Source of the DNA: Blastococcus sp. CPCC 205250 | Lineage (GTDB): Bacteria > Actinomycetota > Actinomycetes > Mycobacteriales > Geodermatophilaceae | Length of the DNA: 64,000 nt | Direction of reading: 5' to 3' | Assembly: GCF_019799925.1 (NCBI RefSeq) | Contig: NZ_JABGCG010000010.1 | Location: forward strand, 124,001-188,000 | Part shown: positions 22,059 through 31,655 of the stretch, piece by piece | How the letters are laid out: each line of letters starts with the position of its first letter | Position numbering within the stretch: position 1 is the stretch's first letter | Notes under the pieces: generated by a model | Told to the model about the DNA's origin: nothing | The model's database searches: none | The model's input: the letters and a program-made list of their open reading frames with translations, nothing else | Program-made: the position numbers and the translations under genes

Positions 22059-23735
22059 GTGGACCTCCGCCTCGACGCGAACCCCGTCGACTACCTGCTG
22101 GTCGTCGCCTACTTCGCCGTCGTCCTGATGATCGGCTACGCCGCCCGGCGGCGGGTGTCCGACAGCCTGGACTTCTTCCTGTCCGGCCGCTCGCTGCCTG
22201 CGTGGGTCACCGGCCTGGCGTTCGTCTCGGCGAACCTCGGCGCGGTCGAGATCGTCGGCATGTCGGCCAACGGCGCCCAGTACGGCATGCCGACGATGCA
22301 CTACTTCTGGATCGGCGCGGTGCCGGCCATGCTCTTCCTGGGCGTGGTGATGATGCCCTTCTACTACGGGTCGAAGGTGCGCAGCGTCCCGGAGTTCATG
22401 CGCCGCCGCTTCGGCACCGGGGCCCACCTGGTCAACGCGCTGAGCTTCGCCCTCGCCCAGATCCTCATCGCCGGCATCAACCTGTTCCTGCTCGCCAAGA
22501 TCGTCGAGCTGCTGCTCGGCTGGCCGCTGTGGCTCTCCCTGATCGTCGCGGCCGCGGTGGTGCTCAGCTACATCACCTTCGGCGGCCTCTCCGCGGCGAT
22601 CTACAACGAGGTGCTGCAGTTCTTCGTGATCGTGGCGGCGCTGCTGCCGCTGACGCTCATCGGCCTGCACAAGGTCGGCGGCGTCGACGGCCTGATCGAC
22701 AAGGTCACCGCCGCCGACGAGGAGCAGCTGCGCTCCTGGCCGGGCACCCAGCTGTCCACGTTCGACAACCCGGTGCTGTCGGTCATCGGCATCGTCTTCG
22801 GCCTGGGCTTCGTGCTCTCGTTCGGCTACTGGACGACGAACTTCGTCGAGGTGCAGCGGGCGATGGCGACCAAGTCGATGTCGGCGGCGCGGAGCACGCC
22901 GATCATCGGTGCGTTCCCGAAGATGTTCGTGCCGTTCATCGTGGTCGTCCCGGGCATGATCGCCGGTGTCCTGGTCCAGGACGTCGTCGACGCCAAGGCC
23001 GCGCAGGACCCGGAGTTCGAGTACAACAACGCGATCCTCGGGCTCATCGCCGACACGCTCCCCAACGGCCTGCTCGGCGTGGCCATCGCCGGCCTGCTCG
23101 CCGCGTTCATGGCCGGCATGGCGGCCAACATCTCGGCCTTCAACACGGTGTTCAGCTACGACCTGTGGCAGCAGTACGTGAAGAAGGACCGGCCCGACGA
23201 CTACTACCTGAAGGTGGGCCGCTGGGCGACGGTCGGCGCCACGGTCACCGCCATCGGGACGGCGGTCATCGCCTCGGGCTACCAGAACCTCATGGACTAC
23301 CTGCAGACGCTGTTCGGCTTCTTCAACGCCCCGCTGTTCGCCACGTTCATCCTCGGCATGTTCTGGAAGCGGATGACGCCGACCGCGGGCTGGGCCGGCC
23401 TGGTGTCGGGCACCCTGGCGGCGGTCCTCGTGGCGCTGTTCAGCGAGGACGCCTTCGGGGCGGCCTCCCTCGGCGTGATCCCGCTCGGCGGCCAGGGCGC
23501 GAGCTTCGTCGCCGCCAGCGCCGCGTTCGTCGTCGACATCCTGGTCAGCATCGCGGTCACGATGGTGACCCGGCCCAAGCCGGTGCACGAGCTGGCCGGA
23601 CTGGTCTACAGCGAGACGCCGAGGGAGCAGCGCACCGATCCCGACGCCCACCGCCTGCCCTGGTACCAGTCGCCGGTACCGCTGGCCGGCATCGCGCTGG
23701 TCATGGTCATCGCCCTCAACATCATCTTCCGCTGA
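22059..23735 (+). CDS. Sodium:solute symporter (SSS family), probably sugar
   Basis: A 558-residue integral membrane protein with about 13-14 hydrophobic segments. It resembles the SGLT/vSGLT branch: the early FLSGRSLPAWVTGLAFVSAN segment, the later MAGMAANISAFNTVFSYDLWQ and the FFNAPLFATFILGMFWKR stretch are typical. Position after galT-galK makes galactose or another hexose the best guess for substrate. Two adjacent GTG codons (22056, 22059) could start it; the second has better spacing from GAGGAG. A small membrane protein follows after 16 bases and may be an accessory subunit. Confidence 0.87.
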   Translation: MDLRLDANPVDYLLVVAYFAVVLMIGYAARRRVSDSLDFFLSGRSLPAWVTGLAFVSANLGAVEIVGMSANGAQYGMPTMHYFWIGAVPAMLFLGVVMMPFYYGSKVRSVPEFMRRRFGTGAHLVNALSFALAQILIAGINLFLLAKIVELLLGWPLWLSLIVAAAVVLSYITFGGLSAAIYNEVLQFFVIVAALLPLTLIGLHKVGGVDGLIDKVTAADEEQLRSWPGTQLSTFDNPVLSVIGIVFGLGFVLSFGYWTTNFVEVQRAMATKSMSAARSTPIIGAFPKMFVPFIVVVPGMIAGVLVQDVVDAKAAQDPEFEYNNAILGLIADTLPNGLLGVAIAGLLAAFMAGMAANISAFNTVFSYDLWQQYVKKDRPDDYYLKVGRWATVGATVTAIGTAVIASGYQNLMDYLQTLFGFFNAPLFATFILGMFWKRMTPTAGWAGLVSGTLAAVLVALFSEDAFGAASLGVIPLGGQGASFVAASAAFVVDILVSIAVTMVTRPKPVHELAGLVYSETPREQRTDPDAHRLPWYQSPVPLAGIALVMVIALNIIFR

Positions 23736-23751
23736 GCAGCCAGGAGCCCCG

Positions 23752-24069
23752 ATGAGCACTCCCTCCAGCAGCAGCGGCTCCGAGACGGCCGCCGCGCGCA
23801 AGCACGCCGCCGGCGCCTTCGACGTCCGCAACGTCATCGCCGCGCTGATCGGCTTCTACGGCGTCGTCCTGACCATCTACGGCCTGGTCGACTCCGGCGA
23901 GGCGCACGACAAGACCGGCGGCGTGGACGCCAACCTGTGGTCGGGCCTGGCCATGCTCGCCGTCGCGGCGGCGTTTGCGCTGTGGACGCGGCTGCGGCCG
24001 ATCGTGGTGGAGCCCACGCACGCCGAGGGCGAGGGCGTCGACGACGGGTCGGGCACCGGCCGAGACTGA
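23752..24069 (+). CDS. Small two-helix membrane protein next to the symporter
   Basis: A 105-residue protein of unknown function. The first 25 residues are Ser/Ala-rich; then FDVRNVIAALIGFYGVVLTI forms one transmembrane helix, a short DSGEAHDKTGGVDANLW loop follows, and SGLAMLAVAAAFALWTRL forms a second helix before an acidic tail. CAGGAG precedes the ATG. Tight linkage to the symporter gene suggests a role in that transporter, as seen for other small proteins paired with SSS carriers, but no homologue is recognised with confidence. Confidence 0.8.
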   Translation: MSTPSSSSGSETAAARKHAAGAFDVRNVIAALIGFYGVVLTIYGLVDSGEAHDKTGGVDANLWSGLAMLAVAAAFALWTRLRPIVVEPTHAEGEGVDDGSGTGRD

Positions 24070-24156
24070 GGTCCCTGTCGCACCCGCCCAGCACTCCGAG
24101 CCCGGCGCGGTGGCCGGTCGGTCGTCCGCGGCACCCACGGGCGCGGCGGTGCGGCG

Positions 24157-24173
24157 CTGATCCCCGGGGTCAG
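24157..24173 (+). terminator. Short palindrome at the end of the ndgR gene
   Basis: CTGA-T-CCCC pairs with GGGG-TCAG with one bulged base; the ndgR stop codon lies in one arm. It sits between convergent genes. Weak as a terminator and without a T run. Confidence 0.4.
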
Positions 24174-24871
24174 CGGGCGGCGCGGCCGATCGCGCCGGCG
24201 GCCTCGAGCACCGCGCTGACCACCTCGGGTGCCGGCCGGCGGCCCAGCCGCTCGACCGGCCCGCTGATCGACACCGCGCCGAGGACGCCGCCCGTGGCGT
24301 CGCGGACCGGTGCCGACAGCGACGCGACCCCGGGCTCGCGCTCGGCGACGCTGTGCGCCCAGCCGCGCCGGCGGACGTCGAGCAGCGTGCGCGCGGTGAA
24401 GCTGGCCGCCGGCAGCAGCGGCGTCACCTCCTCGGCGGGGGCGAAGGCCAGCAGGGCGTGCGCGGCCGACCCCGCCGTCATCGGCAGCCGCGCGCCCACC
24501 GGCACGGTGTCGCGCAGGCCGTGGGCCCGCTCGGCGGCGGCGATGCAGATCCGCGCGGCGCCGTCGCGCACGTAGAACTGGGCGCTCTCGCCGCTGGTGT
24601 CGCGCAGCGCGGTCAGGTGGCGGCCGGCCACCTCGCCCAGGTCGGCGCCCCCGCGGCCGAGCTCGGCGAGGCCGGGGCCGGGTGCCCACGCGCCCGCCGC
24701 CGTGCGCCTGACCAGCCGGTGGCCCTCCAGCGCCACCGCCAGCCGGTGCGCGGTCGCCCGGGGCAGCCCGGTGCGCGCGACGAGCTCGGCGAGGGTGGCT
24801 GGCTCGTCGGCCACGGCGCGGAGGATCGTCACTGCTTTGTCCAGCACGGCAACGGGGTTAGGCTGTCCCAC
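24170..24871 (-). CDS. ndgR: IclR-family regulator, NdgR/LtbR type
   Basis: A 233-residue transcription factor: an N-terminal winged helix-turn-helix (about residues 5-65, with PATLAELVARTGLPRATAHR as the HTH) and a C-terminal IclR effector domain (about 80-230) with GARLPMTAGSAAHALLAF and the SISGPVERL segment. Its divergent position to leuCD is the hallmark of the actinobacterial NdgR/LtbR/AreB regulators, which control leuCD and leuB and respond to amino acids; this assignment rests on family and context. GTG at 24871 is the probable start; it lies only 67 bases from leuC, so the shared region is compact. Confidence 0.85.
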   Translation of the reverse strand: MGQPNPVAVLDKAVTILRAVADEPATLAELVARTGLPRATAHRLAVALEGHRLVRRTAAGAWAPGPGLAELGRGGADLGEVAGRHLTALRDTSGESAQFYVRDGAARICIAAAERAHGLRDTVPVGARLPMTAGSAAHALLAFAPAEEVTPLLPAASFTARTLLDVRRRGWAHSVAEREPGVASLSAPVRDATGGVLGAVSISGPVERLGRRPAPEVVSAVLEAAGAIGRAAR

Positions 24872-24882
24872 ACAGCAATACT

Positions 24883-24897
24883 TGCATCCCACTGCAT
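24883..24897 (+). promoter_or_regulatory. Candidate NdgR operator in the leuC-ndgR gap
   Basis: Two TGCAT boxes, at 24883-24887 and 24893-24897, are spaced exactly one helical turn apart. They are the only repeated element in the 66-base divergent region and would lie in or beside both promoters. No binding data; inference. Confidence 0.4.
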
Positions 24898-24937
24898 GAG
24901 AAACCAGGGGGACATGCTCACCGAGAGGGACACCGCC

Positions 24938-26350
<1,413 letters not shown>

Positions 26351-26367
26351 CCGCTGGAGCCCCCGAG

Positions 26368-26976
26368 ATGGACGCCTTCACCACCCACACCGGCACCGTC
26401 GCCCCGCTGCGCCGCAGCAACGTCGACACCGACCAGATCATCCCGGCCGTCTACCTGAAGCGGGTCACCCGCTCGGGGTTCGAGGACGGCCTGTTCGAGG
26501 CCTGGCGGACCAACGAGCCGGACTTCGTGCTCAACCAGCCGCAGTACCAGGGCGCCTCGGTGCTGGTGGCCGGCCCCGACTTCGGCACCGGCTCCTCCCG
26601 CGAGCACGCCGTCTGGGCGCTGATGGACGGCGGCTTCCGCGCGGTGATCAGCTCGCGGTTCGCCGACATCTTCCGCAACAACTCGACCAAGTCCGGGCTG
26701 CTGACCGTCCTGCTGCCGCAGGAGGAGGTCGAGGCCCTCTGGGCGGCCAGCGAGTCCGACCCGGCGACGCAGGTGACCGTCGACCTGCAGGCCAACGAGG
26801 TCCGCTGGGACGACCGCGTCGTGCCGTTCCACATCGACGAGTACACCCGCTGGCGGCTGCTGGAGGGGCTCGACGACGTCGGCCTCACCGAGCGGCACCT
26901 GGACGACATCGAGGCCTACGAGGCCGCCCGCCCGGCCTGGAAGCCCCGGGCGCTCCCGGCGCTGCCGGTCGCCTAA
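26368..26976 (+). CDS. leuD: 3-isopropylmalate dehydratase small subunit LeuD
   Basis: A 202-residue swivelling-domain subunit of isopropylmalate isomerase. NVDTDQIIPAVYLK near the N-terminus, GPDFGTGSSREHAVWAL and the RFADIFRNNSTKSGLL segment are diagnostic of LeuD. It is the second gene of leuCD. In mycobacteria hupB follows leuD; here the next gene is mutT1 on the opposite strand, and the two stop codons overlap within CTAA, leaving no room for a terminator between them. Confidence 0.96.
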   Translation: MDAFTTHTGTVAPLRRSNVDTDQIIPAVYLKRVTRSGFEDGLFEAWRTNEPDFVLNQPQYQGASVLVAGPDFGTGSSREHAVWALMDGGFRAVISSRFADIFRNNSTKSGLLTVLLPQEEVEALWAASESDPATQVTVDLQANEVRWDDRVVPFHIDEYTRWRLLEGLDDVGLTERHLDDIEAYEAARPAWKPRALPALPVA

Positions 26977-27941
26977 CGGACCGCGGCCCCGGCCCCCGGC
27001 GTCCCGACGTGGACGCCGGGGCCGGCGGCCTCGGGGTCGGGGGCGAAGTCGCGGTGGTAGTCGGCTAGCAGCGCCCCGGGGCGCCCGCCCAGCACCCAGG
27101 TGCTGCCCTTGGCCGCCGGCGGCCACAGCGCCCCGGCCAGGCCTGCCCAGCGGACGCCCAGCGCCATGAGCATCGACGGGATCGCCCCGCCCTGGCTGCA
27201 CACCACGGTGACGCCCGGGCCGGGCCGGGGCTCGAGGAACCGCTCCACCGCCGCGAGCGCGGCCCGCGGGTCGGCGGCGAACTCCTCCTCGCCGACCTCG
27301 GGCAGCGACTGCACCGGCAGCCCCAGCGCCTCGGCCAGCGGCTCGACGGTCTGCCGGCAGCGGGTCCGCTCCGCCGAGAACACCGCCGTCGGCGCGAACA
27401 GCGGCAGCACCTCGGCCAGCCGGCGGGCCTGGCGGCGACCCTTGCCGTCCAGCGGGCGCAGGTCGTCGTCGCCGTCCCACTCCGACCGGCTGCCGGCACG
27501 GGCGTGGCGCACCAGCAGCAGCGTCGGGCTCCGGGGGACGTCGGTGCGCGCCAGGTCGGCCAGCACCGCGCGGTCGTGCGCGTGGGTCACCAGCGCGGCG
27601 GCCTCGTCGACGGGCAGCCAGCGCAGCGCGTCGGTCTCGTCGCCGGGCTCGAAGTCGCCGCCGACGGCCTCCATCAGCCAGTAGTCGACCTGCTTGGTGC
27701 CGGCCTCGACCGCGTACCGCGTGCGCAGGCTGCGCCGGCCGACGACGACGGACAGGCCGGTCTCCTCGAGCACCTCGCGGACGGCGGTCTCGACCAGCGC
27801 CTCGCCCTCGTCGTGCTTGCCCTTGGGCAGCGACCAGTCGTCGTAGCGCGGGCGGTGCACGACCGCGGTCTCCACGCCGCCGTCGGGCGTCCGGCGCCAG
27901 ACGGCCCCACCGGCGGCGGCGACGACCCCCTCGGCGGCCAC
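26973..27941 (-). CDS. mutT1: MutT1-like Nudix hydrolase fused to a histidine phosphatase domain
   Basis: A 322-residue two-domain protein. The N-terminal Nudix domain (about 1-135) has a complete Nudix box, GKHDEGEALVETAV followed by REVLEETGL. The C-terminal domain (about 140-300) is of the histidine phosphatase type, opening LLVRHARAGSR. This architecture is that of mycobacterial MutT1, which degrades 8-oxo-GTP, 8-oxo-dGTP and diadenosine polyphosphates. The GTG at 27941 starts one base after the ppk stop; a longer form from 27992 would overlap ppk and adds no domain. Convergent with leuD, with overlapping stop codons. Confidence 0.88.
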   Translation of the reverse strand: MAAEGVVAAAGGAVWRRTPDGGVETAVVHRPRYDDWSLPKGKHDEGEALVETAVREVLEETGLSVVVGRRSLRTRYAVEAGTKQVDYWLMEAVGGDFEPGDETDALRWLPVDEAAALVTHAHDRAVLADLARTDVPRSPTLLLVRHARAGSRSEWDGDDDLRPLDGKGRRQARRLAEVLPLFAPTAVFSAERTRCRQTVEPLAEALGLPVQSLPEVGEEEFAADPRAALAAVERFLEPRPGPGVTVVCSQGGAIPSMLMALGVRWAGLAGALWPPAAKGSTWVLGGRPGALLADYHRDFAPDPEAAGPGVHVGTPGAGAAVR

Positions 27942-27942
27942 C

Positions 27943-30024
27943 TCAGCCGACCTGCTCGGCGACGGCGGCCACGAGCGCGGCCTGGTGGTCACGGCCCTCC
28001 CGCGCGGTCCAGCGCGCGTCCGGCCCGAGCTCCCAGCAGCGGACGTCCTCGGCCATGGCCGAGTCGAACATCGTCTGCAGCTGGCGGTGGGCGCCGTCCT
28101 CGCAGACGCGCAGCAGCACCTCCACCCGCCGGTCGAGGTTGCGGTGCATGAGGTCGGCGCTGCCGATCCACCACTCGCCCTCGCCGCCGTTGCGGAAGTT
28201 GAAGACCCGGGAGTGCTCGAGGAAGCGGCCCACGATGGAGCGCACCCGGATGTTCTCCGACAGGCCGGGGACGCCGGGGCGCAGGGCGCAGATCCCGCGG
28301 ATGAACAGCTCCACCGGCACGCCGGCGCAGGAGGCGTCGTAGAGGGCGTCGATGACCTTCTCGTCGACCAGGGAGTTCACCTTGAACCGGATGCCGGCCG
28401 GGCGGCCCTCGGCGACGTGCCGGGCCTCGCGGCGGATCTTCTCCAGCAGCCCGCCCCGCACGCCGTGCGGAGCCACCATGAGCTGCCGGTACGCCGTCTG
28501 CCGGGAGTAGCCGGTCAGGGTGTTGAACAGGTCGGTCAGGTCGGCGCCCACCCGCGGGTCGGCGGTCAGGATGCCGAGGTCCTCGTAGATCCGCGCCGTC
28601 TTCGGGTTGTAGTTGCCCGTGCCGATGTGGCAGTACCGGCGGATCACGCCGCCCTCGCGGCGCACCACCAGCGCGGTCTTGCAGTGCGTCTTCAGGCCCA
28701 CGAGGCCGTAGACGACGTGGCAGCCGGCCCGCTCCAGCTCGCGGGCCCAGGTGATGTTGGCCTCCTCGTCGAAGCGCGCCTTGATCTCGACGAGGACGAC
28801 GACCTGCTTGCCCGAGTGCGCCGCCTCGATCAGCGCGGTGACGATCGGCGAGTCACCCGAGGTCCGGTACAGCGTCTGCTTGATGGCCAGCACGTCCGGG
28901 TCGGCGGCGGCCTGCTCGATGAAGCGCTGCACGCTCGTGGCGAACGAGTGGTACGGGTGGTGGAGCAGCACGTCGCCCTCGCGCAGCGTGGCGAACACGC
29001 TCTTGGGCGTCTCGCCCTCGGACAGCCGCGGGTGGGTCGCCGGGACGAACGGCTCGTCCTTGAGCTCGGGGCGGTCGAGGCCGTACAGCGCCATGAGCGA
29101 GGCGAGGTCCAGCAGCCCCGGCACGGTGACGACGTCGGCGCGGCTGACCTCGAGCTCGGACACCAGGACGTCGAGGATCCGCGGGTCCATCGTCTCGTGG
29201 ACCTCCAGCCGCACCGCGGGGCCGAACCGGCGGCGGGCCAGCTCGCGCTCCAGCGCCTGCAGCAGGTCCTCGTCGCGGTCCTCCTCGACCTCCAGGTCGG
29301 CGTTGCGGGTCACCCGGAACAGGTGGTGGTCCAGCACGTCCAGGCCCGGGAACAGCTGCGGGAGGTGGGCGGCGATCAGGTCCTCCAGCGGGAGGAACGT
29401 CGTCGACGAGTCCGCCGTCCCCACCTGGACGAAGCGCGGCACGTTGTTGGGCACCTTGAGCCGGGCGAACCGCGGGGCCCCGGTGTCGGGGTCGCGGACG
29501 GAGACGGCGAGGTTCAGCGACAGCCCGCTGATGTAGGGGAAGGGGTGCGCCGGGTCGACGGCGAGCGGGGTGAGCACGGGGAACACCTGGTCGCGGAAGT
29601 ACTCCCGCAGCCGCAGCGCGTCGGCGTCGGCGAGGTCGTCCCAGTGGACGATGCGGATGCCGGCCTGCTCCAGCAGCGGCCGGACGTCGCCGGCGAAGCA
29701 CCAGGCGTGCCGGTGCACCAGTTCCTGCGTGCGCTCGGTGACCCGGGCCAGCTGCTCGCGGATGGTCAGCCCGTCGGGCGAGCGGACGGTCAGGCCGGTG
29801 CTCTGCCGCCGCTTCAGCCCGGCGATGCGGACCATGTAGAACTCGTCGAGGTTGCTGGCGAAGATCGCGAGGAACTTGGCCCGCTCCAGCAGCGGCTGGG
29901 TGGCGTCCTCGGCGAGCTCCAGCACCCGCGCGTTGAAGTCCAGCCAGGAGAGCTCCCGGTTGAGGAAGCGGTCCGGCGGGAGCTCGGTGCGGGCGGCGGG
30001 GATCTCGGAGGTCGTGTCGGACAC
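27943..30024 (-). CDS. ppk: Polyphosphate kinase Ppk1
   Basis: A 693-residue enzyme that reversibly polymerises the terminal phosphate of ATP into polyphosphate. The N-terminal domain starts with DRFLNRELSWLDFN, and the kinase core carries AIKQTLYRTSGDSPI, GLKTHCKTALV with H447 (equivalent to the phosphorylated histidine of E. coli Ppk), CHIGTGNYN with H466, and SADLMHRNLDRRVE near the C-terminus. The GTG at 30024 is 58 bases after cofC; no clear ribosome site was seen, so the exact start is uncertain. It is followed by mutT1 with a one-base gap, as in mycobacteria. Confidence 0.95.
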   Translation of the reverse strand: MSDTTSEIPAARTELPPDRFLNRELSWLDFNARVLELAEDATQPLLERAKFLAIFASNLDEFYMVRIAGLKRRQSTGLTVRSPDGLTIREQLARVTERTQELVHRHAWCFAGDVRPLLEQAGIRIVHWDDLADADALRLREYFRDQVFPVLTPLAVDPAHPFPYISGLSLNLAVSVRDPDTGAPRFARLKVPNNVPRFVQVGTADSSTTFLPLEDLIAAHLPQLFPGLDVLDHHLFRVTRNADLEVEEDRDEDLLQALERELARRRFGPAVRLEVHETMDPRILDVLVSELEVSRADVVTVPGLLDLASLMALYGLDRPELKDEPFVPATHPRLSEGETPKSVFATLREGDVLLHHPYHSFATSVQRFIEQAAADPDVLAIKQTLYRTSGDSPIVTALIEAAHSGKQVVVLVEIKARFDEEANITWARELERAGCHVVYGLVGLKTHCKTALVVRREGGVIRRYCHIGTGNYNPKTARIYEDLGILTADPRVGADLTDLFNTLTGYSRQTAYRQLMVAPHGVRGGLLEKIRREARHVAEGRPAGIRFKVNSLVDEKVIDALYDASCAGVPVELFIRGICALRPGVPGLSENIRVRSIVGRFLEHSRVFNFRNGGEGEWWIGSADLMHRNLDRRVEVLLRVCEDGAHRQLQTMFDSAMAEDVRCWELGPDARWTAREGRDHQAALVAAVAEQVG

Positions 30025-30082
30025 GGCGTCATCGTGCCGCAGCAAGGTGAACGGCGGACGACGGGGAAGGGGTCCGCGCAGC

Positions 30083-30733
30083 TCAGCAGCGGGGTGCCGG
30101 GAGCGGCAGGCGGGGCAGCAGGGCCGCGGTGTGGCGGCCGACACCCAGCCGCAGCGCCTCGACCAGGTCGGCCGGGGTGTCGACGTCGCGGCGCAGCCCC
30201 GGCAGCTCACCGGTCAGCGGCAGCGCGCCGCCGGCCACGTGCCGGGCCGCCGACCCCGGGCCGAAGCGGGGGGCGAGGTCGCCGCCGCACGCGGTCAGCA
30301 GGGTGGTGCCCGTGCCCGCGGCGTCGGCGACGAGCGTCCGGGGGGAGTCGCCGGCCGCCCGCAGCGCGGCGCCGAGCTCGGCGGGGCGTAGCGCGGGCAG
30401 GTCGGAGGAGAGCGCGGCGACCGCCGCGGTCCGCACCGCCCGGGCCCCGTGGGCGAGCGCGGCATTCAGCCCGCCGTCCGGCTCGTCGGGCACGGTCCGC
30501 GCCCCGAGCGCGGTGACCAGCGCCGCGGCCCGCGGGTCGTCGGTGACCACCACGACGTCGGCGACGACCGCGTCGCCGTCGGCCGCGGCCAGGGCGGCGG
30601 TGACGGTGTCGGCCAGCAGTGCCAGCACGAGGTCGGCGTGCAGGTCGCCGTCGGGCGCGGTGAGGGGGGACAGTCGCGTCTTGGCCACCGCCAGCCGCTT
30701 GGCCGGGACGACGACGGACCACTCCACGGCCAC
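30083..30733 (-). CDS. cofC: Phosphoenolpyruvate/2-phospholactate guanylyltransferase CofC (FbiD)
   Basis: A 216-residue nucleotidyltransferase of coenzyme F420 synthesis. In actinobacteria it activates phosphoenolpyruvate with GTP to supply the F420 side chain. Features seen are the opening WSVVVPAKRLAVAKTRLSP with the nucleotide-binding loop, the VVVVTDDPRAA strand, the ALSSDLPALRP segment containing the metal-binding aspartate, and the late RRDVDTPADL motif. The start may be the GTG at 30733 or the in-frame GTG at 30727. The gene implies that the organism makes F420; other F420 genes are not in the window. It is divergent from plsC. Confidence 0.9.
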   Translation of the reverse strand: MAVEWSVVVPAKRLAVAKTRLSPLTAPDGDLHADLVLALLADTVTAALAAADGDAVVADVVVVTDDPRAAALVTALGARTVPDEPDGGLNAALAHGARAVRTAAVAALSSDLPALRPAELGAALRAAGDSPRTLVADAAGTGTTLLTACGGDLAPRFGPGSAARHVAGGALPLTGELPGLRRDVDTPADLVEALRLGVGRHTAALLPRLPLPAPRC

Positions 30734-30845
30734 AATGTGAGCACACCGGCCCGTCCAGCAGCGGCGCGCACGGGGACCCGGTGGGCCGACGGCCCGGCGG
30801 CAGGGTCGATCATGGTGCGGATCACAGCGAGCGAGAGGGGTGCCG

Positions 30846-31655
30846 GTGACCCAGGAGACGTCCCCGGAGGCGGTGGGCGAGCAGGGGCGCCGGCCGTCGA
30901 GGTGGCAGACCCGCAGGCCCGTCCCGTGGTCGATCTGGCTGGCGGTCGTGGTGATCTACCCGACGGCGTCGCTGCTGTTCCGGCTCCGCTACCGGCACGG
31001 CGACCGGCTGCCGCCGCGGGGCGGCGTGCTGCTGGTGGCCAACCACGTCTCGGTGCTCGACCCGCTCGCCTGCGCCCGCCTGGTCTGGGACCACGGCCGC
31101 GTGCCGCACTTCCTGGCCAAGCAGGCGGTGTTCAAGGGCCTGGCCGGCACGATCCTGCGGCACGCGGGGCAGATCCCCGTCGCGCGCGACTCCACGGACG
31201 CGACGGGCTCCCTGGCCGCGGCCCGGGCCGACCTGCAGGCGGGCAACCTCGTGGTCATCTACCCGGAGGGCTCGGTGACCCGCGATCCGGACTGGTGGCC
31301 GATGCAGGCGCGCACCGGCGTCGCCCGGCTGGCGCTGACCACCGACGCGGCCGTGGTGCCGGTCGCCCAGTGGGGTCCGCACCGGGTGCACGACTACCAC
31401 GCCAAGAAGCTGAACCTGCGTCCGCGCCGGCCCGCGGACTACCTCGTCGGCGAGCCGGTCGACCTGGACGCGCTGCGCGAGGAGGTTCGCGCCGGCCGCG
31501 CCCTGACGCCGGATCTGCTGCGCTCGACGACCGACCTCATCATGGGCCGCGTGCGTGACCAACTGGCCGAACTGCGGGGTGAGCCGGCCCCAGCCGGCTT
31601 CGCGCCGCGCCCGGGGCGCCGGCTGCCCGGCGACGTCCCCGGGACCGCCGCGTGA
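30846..31655 (+). CDS. 1-acyl-sn-glycerol-3-phosphate acyltransferase
   Basis: A 269-residue PlsC-family enzyme that acylates lysophosphatidic acid to phosphatidic acid. One transmembrane segment near residues 25-45 (WSIWLAVVVIYPTASLLF) precedes the acyltransferase motifs NHVSVLD (the HX4D box, near residue 65) and YPEGSVTR. The C-terminus is proline- and arginine-rich. The GTG at 30846 is preferred to one at 30840 because GAGAGG lies at good distance. Its stop overlaps gpsA, which makes glycerol-3-phosphate, so two consecutive steps of phospholipid synthesis are coupled. Confidence 0.9.
   Translation: MTQETSPEAVGEQGRRPSRWQTRRPVPWSIWLAVVVIYPTASLLFRLRYRHGDRLPPRGGVLLVANHVSVLDPLACARLVWDHGRVPHFLAKQAVFKGLAGTILRHAGQIPVARDSTDATGSLAAARADLQAGNLVVIYPEGSVTRDPDWWPMQARTGVARLALTTDAAVVPVAQWGPHRVHDYHAKKLNLRPRRPADYLVGEPVDLDALREEVRAGRALTPDLLRSTTDLIMGRVRDQLAELRGEPAPAGFAPRPGRRLPGDVPGTAA

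Noticed and set aside
26973..27992. Longer mutT1 starting at ATG 27992
   Set aside because: It would overlap ppk by 50 bases and adds a Ser/Pro/Arg stretch that is the shadow of the ppk end; GTG 27941 fits family length.
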